A stretch of 6,232 bases of DNA from a bacterium (lineage in GTDB: Bacteria; Zixibacteria; MSB-5A5; GN15; FEB-12): contig DAOUUR010000155.1 of assembly GCA_030668045.1 (NCBI GenBank), positions 1 through 6,232 on the forward strand. Direction: 5' to 3'. The translations under genes and the position numbers were made by a program. The notes beneath the pieces are model-generated. The model saw nothing but the letters and a program-made list of their open reading frames with translations. It searched no databases and was not told the origin of the DNA. Numbering within the stretch: position 1 is the first letter of the stretch; every line of letters begins with the position of its first letter. Shown here piece after piece: positions 1-6,099 of the stretch.

Positions 1-3000
1 CGGGCATAAGGAAGTAGATACCTACTATTGGCCCGTAAGTCGAGACTCCCGAGGCGAACGTGGAGTCCTGCGAAATCCTGAGGTTGGTGTATTCAGGTGA
101 AGTTTGTCCGCCACCGCTACTTCCACCACTGAAGAGGAACTGGAAACTGGTCTGAGCAACCCAGCCGTTGTTGATAGGACTAACTGGAGTGGAGGGAGCC
201 GGAGCGATATTGTCCACGACGAAGTAGTATGAACTCAGCTGTAGTGAAGATGAATCGGCACCTACAAACTTGCGCACAGCCCAGTAGTAGCTTCCGTCAT
301 CAAGCGAGTCAGCCGATGGCATGGAGAAGGAAGGTTCCGTAATTCCGGTGTACAGGCGCTCCACGGTTTCGATACCGGCATCGGTTGCGATATACAGACT
401 GTACGAATCAGCCACACCGTCCCAAGTGAATGCCAGGAACCGGTCCTGATGGTAAGACCTGTCCTCAGGGGTCAGCAGCGTCGGTGGGAAATACGGATTT
501 GCAACTGTCAGCGTAAACGATGTTTGATCTGAGGAGAACTCCGATCCTGAGGCATCGACCGTGAACAGGTTTGTCTGCTGATCCGCCACCTCTGCTGGAA
601 TGGTGACAGAAAAGTCAAAGACCGAATTGTCGCCCGGTGCGATCTGGAGTGTCAGCATATTGGGTTGGATATCCCATCCCATTTCATCGGAGGGTGTTAC
701 CGAAATGTAGTCATTGTCATTTCCAGTATTATCCACCGTGATGCTGAACGGAACGACATCAGGTGATCCGCCGCCAATATCACTCGGTGGTGTAAGGGCG
801 ACAGCATAGTAAGCATCAGCGCGAATGATCACCCGTCCAATAGCTATGGCGCCGTCGGACCTGGAAGTCACAGTACAAATTATCGAATCACGATCCCAGG
901 CCATCGCCTCAGATGGTACCGTTGTAGTAATAACAAAATATGCCGAGTCGTAAACATCGAGAGTGTCAATATAGTCAATGGTCTGATCTATCCAGCCCTG
1001 GTTGTCGTCAATATGTATAGTAACCGAGTCAAGATTTGCGCCAACATTCGAAATCCAGAATTCTACCGGCGTGGAAAGGCCGGGATAAACCGTCGTATTC
1101 GGTGTGTCGTAGACGGCCAGCGCTCTCGTATTACCGGGGGTATGTATGCGGTCGGGGCTGACTATCAACGAGTATTTTTGCGGATCGGTCGGTACGTTGT
1201 ATCCAGTAACCCGCGCTTTCCACAAGCCCGGTGTTGGATCGAACACATCAACTTGTTCGATGTTATTGAGCCGGTCTACACCCTTCATGGCAGCCTGCCA
1301 CGGTTCGTCGCCATCAAGTATCCACGGGTACTCCTCGCCGGAGAACGGGTCTATCAGTATGAGGTCTAGATCGTTGACCAAGGCGGGACCGGAGACTGCA
1401 GTTGCTCCGGGATCGTCCCAGACCAGCGTGACACGGAGGTCCTCTCCGGATGGAACGGTGAGGTCATACATATGAACCTCTCCGCTTGAGATCTCAGATT
1501 CAATGTAGGAGGAATCACCGCACATGATTTTCTCAATAGCGGCCACGCCACCGAGTCTGCCGTATCCGTACATATAGTCAGGACCGGTCGGGCCGAGATT
1601 AATCGCCGTATTAATTAGTATGCCTTTGATAGTCGAAGAGAGGAAAGTGTATCCCGGACGACTGATATGTCCCTGTTGCAGCAGCAAAGCAGCGGTTCCG
1701 GCAACGGCGGGCGTAGACATTGATGTTCCGCTGAGAGTAGCGTATCCGCCGCCGATATCACAACTGGTTACACTGGTACCCGGACCGACGACCTCTGGCT
1801 TGATTCGTCCGTCATCGCACGGTCCCCAGGACGAACTGGAGTTCATCGCGTAGGATGATCCGCTGATATTGCCAACGGTTATGATGTTCTTGGAGGTTGC
1901 ATAGGCACCGATCGTATTCCAGGTCCAGCCAATTGAACCACAGTACTTGGTGTCCGTACTTCGCTGATTACCAGCCGACCAGCATATTACGATAGGTTTG
2001 CCGGCACTTCCGCGAACAACATCGTCGATCGTCTTGTTTTCGGTCATGTAAGTCCCCAGTATGGCGTCGCAGTGAGCCTCGGTGACCGGTTCGGTACCAA
2101 TTCCCCACGAGTTGGTTGCAACCTCAGCTGCAAAACCATTGATAGCCGTGTAGTACTCACTGTACAACTCAGAAGAGCTGCTCCACCAGAGCCAGGAGTA
2201 AAGAGTGGCTGCGGGAGCCATCCCGCGGTAAGTTCCACCCGACGCTGCACCGTTGCCCATGACCGTGCCAGCAACGTGAGTCGCGTGGTAATGGTCGCTG
2301 GCTGCATCGGCATGTATAACGCGGCCGATCAGATCGGGATGAGACGCTTCAGCATGTCCACCGTCCCATTCAGAGATAACCATACCGGTGCCGTCAAGAC
2401 TGTAGGGAGCCTGCTGAAGGATTTCTGCGCCGGTACATTGCCGCGAGATATTGTTATCAATCATCTGAGGAGGATTAACCTGCTTGACCCACATCACGGC
2501 GTCGAGCTCCGCAGCCCGGTAATAGGCCATCTCGGGTAAAATCAGATCAACGCTGTTTCCAATCGGATCAACTCCGATAATTTCGGCGTCCCAGTTCTGC
2601 ACGAATTCATCCGCCCAGAGGTCAGGGTTTTCGTCCTGATGCAGGACGATGCTGAACTGAGCCCGTCCTGCTCCCCGCCGTGCCCAGTCACCGATACCAA
2701 TATCATTCAGCATGGGAGCAATTTTGTCAGATGGTTCCAGAGCGTCAAACCACCGAATCCCGTAGTAATCGAGATCGGACTGGTCAATCGTGCCCATCAG
2801 TCTGGCCGTATAGGCAAAATTCGGGACGTACTCAAGAATCTCAATGCCTGCGTCAGTCATCTGATCCCGACCTGACTGGTCAATCGGTCCATCGAATTGG
2901 ATAAGAATATGACGATCAGCAAGTGCCGCCGATTTCGCGACAGGATTAGCGAGTTTCGCCGGGATAAATTCTCTCTTAGCCAGTCTGACCGCATAGTCAG

Positions 3001-3100
3001 CGTCAGCAGTAACCGAAGGAGCCATAAACATGATAGAAGCCATCAGGATAATGGCAAGACAGGGGGATAGTAAGCTTCGCAACAAATTATACCTCGTCAT
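1..3100 (-). CDS. Secreted multidomain subtilisin-family (S8, KP-43/WDGG-type) serine protease, C-terminus cut by window edge
   Basis: The frame is open without a stop from ATG at 3100 to the left edge, giving 1033 residues. Residues 1-32 form a signal peptide (basic start, hydrophobic 15-28, likely cut after SVTA). Residues about 63-209 hold two propeptide-like (I9-like) segments. The catalytic domain spans about 225-525 and shows Asp246 (SEWDGG), His272 (HATHVAGT), oxyanion Asn378 (SAGNQ) and Ser460 (SGTSMSTP), with TNSWG at 329-333. Residues about 536-650 match the C-terminal beta-barrel of KP-43 proteases (LVNDLDL, GYNVP). Two beta-sandwich linker domains (about 656-766 and 767-868, NEW3/CARDB-like) and an Fn3-like domain (872-964) follow; another Fn3-like domain begins near 965 and is cut. 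All catalytic residues are present, so an active extracellular endopeptidase is expected. The substrate is unknown. No strong Shine-Dalgarno precedes this ATG; it was chosen because it gives an intact signal peptide. The beyond-edge C-terminus may hold a sorting domain. Confidence 0.93.
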   Translation of the reverse strand, partial: MTRYNLLRSLLSPCLAIILMASIMFMAPSVTADADYAVRLAKREFIPAKLANPVAKSAALADRHILIQFDGPIDQSGRDQMTDAGIEILEYVPNFAYTARLMGTIDQSDLDYYGIRWFDALEPSDKIAPMLNDIGIGDWARRGAGRAQFSIVLHQDENPDLWADEFVQNWDAEIIGVDPIGNSVDLILPEMAYYRAAELDAVMWVKQVNPPQMIDNNISRQCTGAEILQQAPYSLDGTGMVISEWDGGHAEASHPDLIGRVIHADAASDHYHATHVAGTVMGNGAASGGTYRGMAPAATLYSWLWWSSSSELYSEYYTAINGFAAEVATNSWGIGTEPVTEAHCDAILGTYMTENKTIDDVVRGSAGKPIVICWSAGNQRSTDTKYCGSIGWTWNTIGAYATSKNIITVGNISGSSYAMNSSSSWGPCDDGRIKPEVVGPGTSVTSCDIGGGYATLSGTSMSTPAVAGTAALLLQQGHISRPGYTFLSSTIKGILINTAINLGPTGPDYMYGYGRLGGVAAIEKIMCGDSSYIESEISSGEVHMYDLTVPSGEDLRVTLVWDDPGATAVSGPALVNDLDLILIDPFSGEEYPWILDGDEPWQAAMKGVDRLNNIEQVDVFDPTPGLWKARVTGYNVPTDPQKYSLIVSPDRIHTPGNTRALAVYDTPNTTVYPGLSTPVEFWISNVGANLDSVTIHIDDNQGWIDQTIDYIDTLDVYDSAYFVITTTVPSEAMAWDRDSIICTVTSRSDGAIAIGRVIIRADAYYAVALTPPSDIGGGSPDVVPFSITVDNTGNDNDYISVTPSDEMGWDIQPNMLTLQIAPGDNSVFDFSVTIPAEVADQQTNLFTVDASGSEFSSDQTSFTLTVANPYFPPTLLTPEDRSYHQDRFLAFTWDGVADSYSLYIATDAGIETVERLYTGITEPSFSMPSADSLDDGSYYWAVRKFVGADSSSLQLSSYYFVVDNIAPAPSTPVSPINNGWVAQTSFQFLFSGGSSGGGQTSPEYTNLRISQDSTFASGVSTYGPIVGIYFLMP

Positions 3101-3178
3101 TTCAAACAAAGGGAATAGGATTACCCGCACTCACGTTATATTGTTAACTGCGGCATGTACAGTATATCGACTCATATT

Positions 3179-3206
3179 AATATAACCCGATTGATTTATT
3201 TGTCAA
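3179..3206 (-). promoter_or_regulatory. Sigma70-like promoter of the S8 protease gene
   Basis: On the minus strand a perfect -35 box TTGACA (3206-3201) is followed after 16 bp by TATATT (3184-3179, five of six matches to TATAAT). Transcription should start near 3172, leaving a leader of about 72 bases before the ATG at 3100. The leader is AT-rich and has no good ribosome binding site. The box match is seen directly; activity is inferred. Confidence 0.7.
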
Positions 3207-3398
3207 TAGTAAATTGTTGCAGGCTAAACGATTAGATTAAGCCTTGTTATCGTCAATGGTTGCCACAGCTCTTATGGCTGCATCCGGTTATACTCAGCAA
3301 AGTTACGATTTTATATCTCACGTTCAATGGTGTGGCCGATATCGCTGCACAATAACGATAGTGATTGTCGACCATTACCAACCGATAGATATAAGGCC

Positions 3399-3426
3399 TT
3401 GACAAGGTGGTCGGATTTGGTACTTT
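3399..3426 (+). promoter_or_regulatory. Promoter of tRNA-His
   Basis: A perfect TTGACA (3399-3404) is followed after 16 bp by TACTTT (3421-3426), a weak -10 with three of six matches. The predicted start near 3433 lies just 5' of the mature tRNA end at 3439, as expected for a short tRNA precursor. Position and orientation support it; the poor -10 lowers certainty. Confidence 0.55.
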
Positions 3427-3438
3427 ATCCGGGAAATT

Positions 3439-3512
3439 GCCGGGGTAGCTCAGTTGGTTAGAGCACCTGTCTGTGGAACAGGGGGTCGGCAGTTCAAATC
3501 TGCCCCCCGGTA
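3439..3512 (+). tRNA. tRNA-His, anticodon GTG
   Basis: A full cloverleaf can be drawn. The acceptor stem pairs 3439-3445 (GCCGGGG) with 3505-3511 (CCCCGGT), including a G1-T72 wobble. The D stem is GCTC/GAGC (3448-3451, 3461-3464) around AGTTGGTTA. The anticodon stem is CCTGT/ACAGG (3466-3470, 3478-3482), with loop CTGTGGA giving anticodon GTG at 3473-3475, which reads His codons CAC and CAT. The variable loop is 3483-3487. The T stem is GGCAG/CTGCC (3488-3492, 3500-3504) with loop TTCAAAT. CCA is not encoded: A73 at 3512 is followed by CTT, so CCA must be added after transcription. The base at -1 is T and position 73 is A, whereas most bacterial tRNA-His genes encode G-1 and C73. The gene stands alone, convergent with the dockerin gene. 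Confidence 0.95.
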
Positions 3513-3525
3513 CTTTTGTCTATGT

Positions 3526-3544
3526 CGACTCTTCCCAAGAGTTG
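3526..3544. terminator. Hairpin between convergent tRNA-His and dockerin gene, possible weak bidirectional terminator
   Basis: CGACTCTT pairs with AAGAGTTG across a CCC loop, giving eight pairs of which one is G-T. It lies 14 bases after the tRNA and about 73 bases past the stop of the minus-strand dockerin gene, where a shared terminator would be expected. No T-run follows on either strand, so intrinsic termination is doubtful. The rest of 3513-3617 shows nothing else clear. Confidence 0.3.
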
Positions 3545-3617
3545 CGATCTAATCATCAGAAAGACTACTCCTATCCAAACGACTGTGACGTGCGTAGAGA
3601 GCGATTCTGTTCTCTTG

Positions 3618-4196
3618 TTACGGACACGCCACTGGGGCTGGACCCAGCGGGATGCCGAACAGATAGTCGATCAAGTACACGATATCCGTGACATTAATCG
3701 CTTCCTCGATATCTCCATTGGCGTTACCTTCGGTGCGGCACTCGGGTGCTGGTCCCCTTGGCTCGCCAAAGAGATAGTCAATCACGAATACGATGTCGGA
3801 AACATTGACGACTTCTTCGTCATCGCTGTTAGCATTACCTCTCAGGCCGAGGCAGCATGCTAAGGTAGTGAAGTTCTGCCAAAATCCGGCAATCAGAAAA
3901 TGCCCACCGAGACTGACGGTGCCGGCTGCAGTTTGTCCCAGAGTAGAGCCAAGGTATAGCGTACCAAGAGTGCTTCGTCCGCCACCGGATGCCAATACCG
4001 ACCAGTGAAGTGAGGCCGCGTCGGGGGCGGCAGCCTGTGGACGAACTGCTGCAACGGTGGTGTCGTCCCTGACGATATCCTGCGTCGGCACAATTTGCGC
4101 TGCTGACACATCCCGCGCCTCAAGCGATCTATCGCCAGACCAGACGGGGGAGATGACGATTAGCATCATTATCAAGAATAAACAGGCTTGTTTCAT
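3618..4196 (-). CDS. Secreted dockerin-domain protein (192 aa)
   Basis: The product is a small exported protein ending in a dockerin pair. Residues 1-20 are a signal peptide (MKQ, hydrophobic 6-18, likely cut near VWS-GD). Residues 21-62 are a low-complexity, Ala/Asp-rich linker. Residues 64-109 form a Gly-rich segment (SGGGRS, LGSTLGQ, GFWQNF) that resembles a short conserved block in other secreted FCB proteins. Two dockerin-type repeats follow at 120-143 and 157-180, each starting GNAN and ending IDYLFG, flanked by Cys114/115, Cys153 and Cys191. Dockerins bind calcium and usually dock on a cohesin domain of a partner; no cohesin is visible here. Both loops carry two extra residues against the canonical 12-residue loop. 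The ATG follows the upstream gene's TAA by one base, with GGGAGA seven bases before it, so translational coupling is likely. The biological role is unknown. Confidence 0.88.
   Translation of the reverse strand: MKQACLFLIMMLIVISPVWSGDRSLEARDVSAAQIVPTQDIVRDDTTVAAVRPQAAAPDAASLHWSVLASGGGRSTLGTLYLGSTLGQTAAGTVSLGGHFLIAGFWQNFTTLACCLGLRGNANSDDEEVVNVSDIVFVIDYLFGEPRGPAPECRTEGNANGDIEEAINVTDIVYLIDYLFGIPLGPAPVACP
3657..3839 (-). repeat. Tandem pair of dockerin repeats within the 192-aa protein
   Basis: Repeat 1 covers 3768-3839 and repeat 2 covers 3657-3728, with a period of 37 codons. Conserved positions are G-N-A-N, an acidic stretch with EE, N-V-(S/T)-D-I-V and I-D-Y-L-F-G, followed by GPAP after each. 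The DNA has diverged between copies, so this is an old protein-level duplication rather than a recent one. Confidence 0.85.
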
Positions 4197-4197
4197 C

Positions 4198-5886
4198 TTA
4201 CTGTCTCCCGGCGGTCAAGGAGTTTAACTGTTGCTGGAACTCCTCGCGCATCGCTTGGAGTTGCTGCTCAAATTCGGTGCGAATGGCATCCGTCTCGGTC
4301 TGGATACGCTCTTCCACGCTCTGGCCTCCGGCACTGGCGGGCACGGCCTCAGAGGTGTACAGACGCGGTTGCGCCGTGACGTTTGAGAAATCTTTGGTGT
4401 CATCGGGCGATGCTGCCACCGCGCTGACCGTGCCATAAGCCGTGGGGAAGAACATGATGGTCATACTGGTAGCGTAAATATAACCCCTATACTCATCACC
4501 GAGAGACTTCCCGACGAACGAAAAGATGTTGGAACCGGCACTAACCGAAAAGACCTCATGTATATTGAAATTCTCCCTGACCGTAAAGTTCGGGGAATTC
4601 TCGAAATCGTGTTGTCGGGTGTACAGGTGAGGTGCAATAGTTGAGTTGTTCGTAATCCCGAACTCAACGTGTATGTTTTGGAATTGCACTTGGAGATCAG
4701 CAGTAACTAACACGACTGCATACCCTGAGGTTGGGAAAGTGCAGGTTCTTGAATGGATAGTTGTCCAGTCCCAATCGGCAGCTATTGCATTGGCCCGGAC
4801 TGCCCGACCGATGCCGGGCTCATCAAGTATCTCTGCCGAACTGATAGCATCGGTCGGCAGCTGCACCGAAGCATCCCCCGTGCCGGTTAAATGCATCTCA
4901 CCGTCCTTCAGAGTCAAATGAGCGCCGTAATCAGTACCGCCAGTCTTGTACCCCAGGCGAAATTCATTGCTGTTGTTTATCCAGAGCATGGCGCCGCGGT
5001 TGTCGGCATCCTCACCAAACATGAATCCGGAATAGCGCCCGGCCACGTTGTTGCCAATCTGAACCAGGTCACCGTAAGCTGAGCCAAGATCGCTACCGAT
5101 TGACAGCGGCTCGGAGGGACTGAAGTTGTTGATGCCAATCTTTCCCTGCCCCAGCACAAGAGCATTGAGGTAATTGGTGCCTAAGGACCGGGTGTTAAAC
5201 ACAAGTTCCTCACCAGTACCATACCATTTCATTTCGGCGTAATTGTCGGTGTTGAATCCAAGCTTGTAACCGCTGTAGCCTTGGTAATAGCCGTTGCCGC
5301 AGACGATAAATTCATCATCAAAGGAGCTGCCCAGATTCTTCCCGACCACCAGACTATAGCTTGGGTTAGATTCTCCTATTCCAACTTTGTCTGAACTACT
5401 CAGCAGCCTGACAACTGAGCCGTCATCGACCCAGCCACCACCTGAACCGCCCGGTGCGGAAAGAGCGTAGGCGGCGGTGTCAGCCACGGCCGCATGGAGG
5501 GCGAACGGGACCGAGGCCAGCTGTACTCCGGCGCTGGCTATTGGTGAACTATCGAGCCGAAACCGTAGATAATGGCTTTCCAGACCATCGTCGGTGAAAA
5601 CAGATGCTGGCAGCGGGACATTTGAACCGAGATAATATACAAACAGCCCGTCGGTTACCGACACTGCCTGAACACCACTTGACCAAAGAAGTGGTTCACC
5701 CATGGGCACCGGATCGTGCTCATGTATTTCAAATGTGATATTGTAGCTTCCGTCCGCCACCGGTGTGCCGTCACTCTCGGTCAAGCGTCCCTGGTAGCTG
5801 ATCAGATTAGGCACCTCGGCACTCGCCGCCAGAGCCAACAGAAAAACAACGGTAATGGAAACCAGAATCGTTACCAACTTATGCAT
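4198..5886 (-). CDS. Secreted fibre-like surface protein with duplicated VGIG/NPS module and C-terminal coiled coil (562 aa)
   Basis: The start is ATG at 5886 rather than 5925: AAGGAGGAGG lies six bases before it and it begins a clean signal peptide (1-23, cut after ASA). Residues about 24-135 match the widespread exported 'YQGRLT...DG.YNITFEI...LW...V.V.DGLF...LGS..PLP' domain that ends 'ASVPFALHA'. A Gly-rich hinge (145-152, GGSGGGW) leads into two tandem modules, 166-247 and 248-328, each opening with a VGIG..NPS..L or IGI..FSPSEPL motif like those in trimeric fibre proteins. Residues about 363-487 form a beta-rich domain (FPTSGYAVVLVTA, FSVSAG, FFPTAYGTV). Residues 523-555 form a charged coiled coil with repeated EFQQQL-type heptads. 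No S74 autocleavage motif is seen. Trimeric assembly outside the cell is inferred from these features; function and ligand are unknown. It is the first gene of an operon with the dockerin gene. Confidence 0.87.
   Translation of the reverse strand: MHKLVTILVSITVVFLLALAASAEVPNLISYQGRLTESDGTPVADGSYNITFEIHEHDPVPMGEPLLWSSGVQAVSVTDGLFVYYLGSNVPLPASVFTDDGLESHYLRFRLDSSPIASAGVQLASVPFALHAAVADTAAYALSAPGGSGGGWVDDGSVVRLLSSSDKVGIGESNPSYSLVVGKNLGSSFDDEFIVCGNGYYQGYSGYKLGFNTDNYAEMKWYGTGEELVFNTRSLGTNYLNALVLGQGKIGINNFSPSEPLSIGSDLGSAYGDLVQIGNNVAGRYSGFMFGEDADNRGAMLWINNSNEFRLGYKTGGTDYGAHLTLKDGEMHLTGTGDASVQLPTDAISSAEILDEPGIGRAVRANAIAADWDWTTIHSRTCTFPTSGYAVVLVTADLQVQFQNIHVEFGITNNSTIAPHLYTRQHDFENSPNFTVRENFNIHEVFSVSAGSNIFSFVGKSLGDEYRGYIYATSMTIMFFPTAYGTVSAVAASPDDTKDFSNVTAQPRLYTSEAVPASAGGQSVEERIQTETDAIRTEFEQQLQAMREEFQQQLNSLTAGRQ
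4903..5391 (-). repeat. Tandem duplication of an ~82-residue module in the fibre-like protein
   Basis: Copy 1 (5146-5391, 82 codons) and copy 2 (4903-5145, 81 codons) align end to end. Shared landmarks in order are (V/I)GI, (N/S)PS, L.(V/I)G..LGS, G.YSG(Y/F), DN..(E/A)M.W, NE or EE with L/F.., GT.Y, and a closing L.L. A third partial start (GEMHL) follows copy 2. DNA identity is low, so the duplication is old. Confidence 0.75.
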
Positions 5887-5892
5887 TGTGAA

Positions 5893-5902
5893 CCTCCTCC
5901 TT
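5893..5902 (-). promoter_or_regulatory. Strong Shine-Dalgarno deciding the start of the fibre-like gene
   Basis: AAGGAGGAGG on the minus strand sits six bases upstream of the ATG at 5886. The in-frame ATG at 5925 lies upstream of this site, has no comparable site of its own, and would put a charged 13-residue extension before the signal peptide. Confidence 0.85.
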
Positions 5903-5917
5903 GATGTCAGAACCAAT

Positions 5918-5937
5918 TGCCCCAAAATGTCGGGGCA
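5918..5937 (-). promoter_or_regulatory. Hairpin in the leader of the fibre-dockerin operon
   Basis: TGCCCC (5918-5923) and GGGGCA (5932-5937) form a six-pair stem with an eight-base loop, 15 bases upstream of the Shine-Dalgarno. It has no T-run, so it is not an ordinary terminator. It could stabilise the message or bind a factor; no role is shown. Confidence 0.4.
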
Positions 5938-5968
5938 GGTAGGAACGTAGGTCTATCTATGTTTCGAT

Positions 5969-5996
5969 AATATACTACAAACTCCTAATTCTGCAA
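5969..5996 (-). promoter_or_regulatory. Candidate promoter of the fibre-dockerin operon
   Basis: On the minus strand TTGCAG (5996-5991, three of six matches to TTGACA) is followed after 16 bp by TATATT (5974-5969); TATTAT at 5972-5967 is an alternative -10 with 18-bp spacing. The start would be near 5962, about 75 bases before the ATG. The weak -35 suggests the promoter may need an activator. Confidence 0.5.
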
Positions 5997-6003
5997 GGAG
6001 TTT
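5979..6003. promoter_or_regulatory. Perfect 8-bp inverted repeat overlapping the promoter, candidate operator
   Basis: AAACTCCT (5979-5986) and AGGAGTTT (5996-6003) are perfect reverse complements with a nine-base spacer. The spacer and right arm cover the proposed -35 and the left arm lies in the -35/-10 spacer, a classic location for a dimeric regulator. No T-run follows, so it is unlikely to be a terminator. No regulator gene is in the window. Confidence 0.45.
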
Positions 6004-6055
6004 CCGATACCGACGATATCACAGTTTTTTGAGATTTGCCCCTTTGGGCTGGCCC

Positions 6056-6071
6056 ACGGTTGGCCAACCGT
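6056..6071. repeat. Perfect 16-bp palindrome
   Basis: ACGGTTGGCCAACCGT equals its own reverse complement, with symmetry centred on GGCC. It has no loop, so it is better suited to binding a dimeric protein than to forming a hairpin. It lies about 80 bp upstream of the candidate operon -10. Confidence 0.6.
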
Positions 6072-6083
6072 AAGCCGTGACCT

Positions 6084-6099
6084 GCCCGCCGCAGCGGGC
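6084..6099. repeat. GC-rich hairpin (six pairs, CGCA loop)
   Basis: GCCCGC and GCGGGC flank CGCA. On the plus strand it is followed by CGGTTTGTT, a broken T-run that could give weak termination, but no plus-strand gene precedes it. A REP-like intergenic repeat is the alternative reading. Confidence 0.45.

Larger units (their letters stand above)
3101..3438. other. Divergent intergenic region between protease gene and tRNA-His
   Basis: This 338-base stretch has no credible reading frame. It carries the minus-strand protease promoter and leader (about 3100-3206) and the plus-strand tRNA promoter (3399-3426). Between about 3207 and 3398 I see no hairpin with a T-run, no riboswitch-like structure and no recognisable regulator site. 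Two loosely similar words (CGTCAATGGTTG near 3252 and CGTTCAATGGTGTGG near 3321) are too weak to call a repeat. Confidence 0.7.

Noticed and set aside
2285..2287. Gly-to-Ala change in the catalytic His motif (HATHVAGT instead of HGTHVAGT) and a short Asp-His spacing of 26 residues
   Set aside because: This WDGG...SDHATHVAGT layout is, as I recall, shared by a group of S8 proteases in Bacteroidota-like bacteria, and all catalytic residues are present. It is a subgroup trait, not damage.
2072..2539. Plus-strand 155-codon reading frame
   Set aside because: It lies wholly inside the protease catalytic domain on the opposite strand; the protease frame carries recognisable motifs and this one does not.
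3439..3512. tRNA as an attachment site for an integrated element
   Set aside because: No integrase gene and no repeat of the tRNA 3' end is present in the window.
3596..3615. AGAGA/TCTCT inverted repeat just past the dockerin stop
   Set aside because: Only five pairs with a ten-base loop and no T-run on the minus strand; too weak for a terminator.
3516..3863. Plus-strand 115-codon reading frame starting just after the tRNA
   Set aside because: Most of it is antisense to the dockerin repeats, and it has no binding site or recognisable domain.
5887..5925. Upstream ATG adding 13 residues to the fibre-like protein
   Set aside because: It lies upstream of the strong Shine-Dalgarno, would bury the signal peptide behind a charged extension, and has no comparable site of its own.
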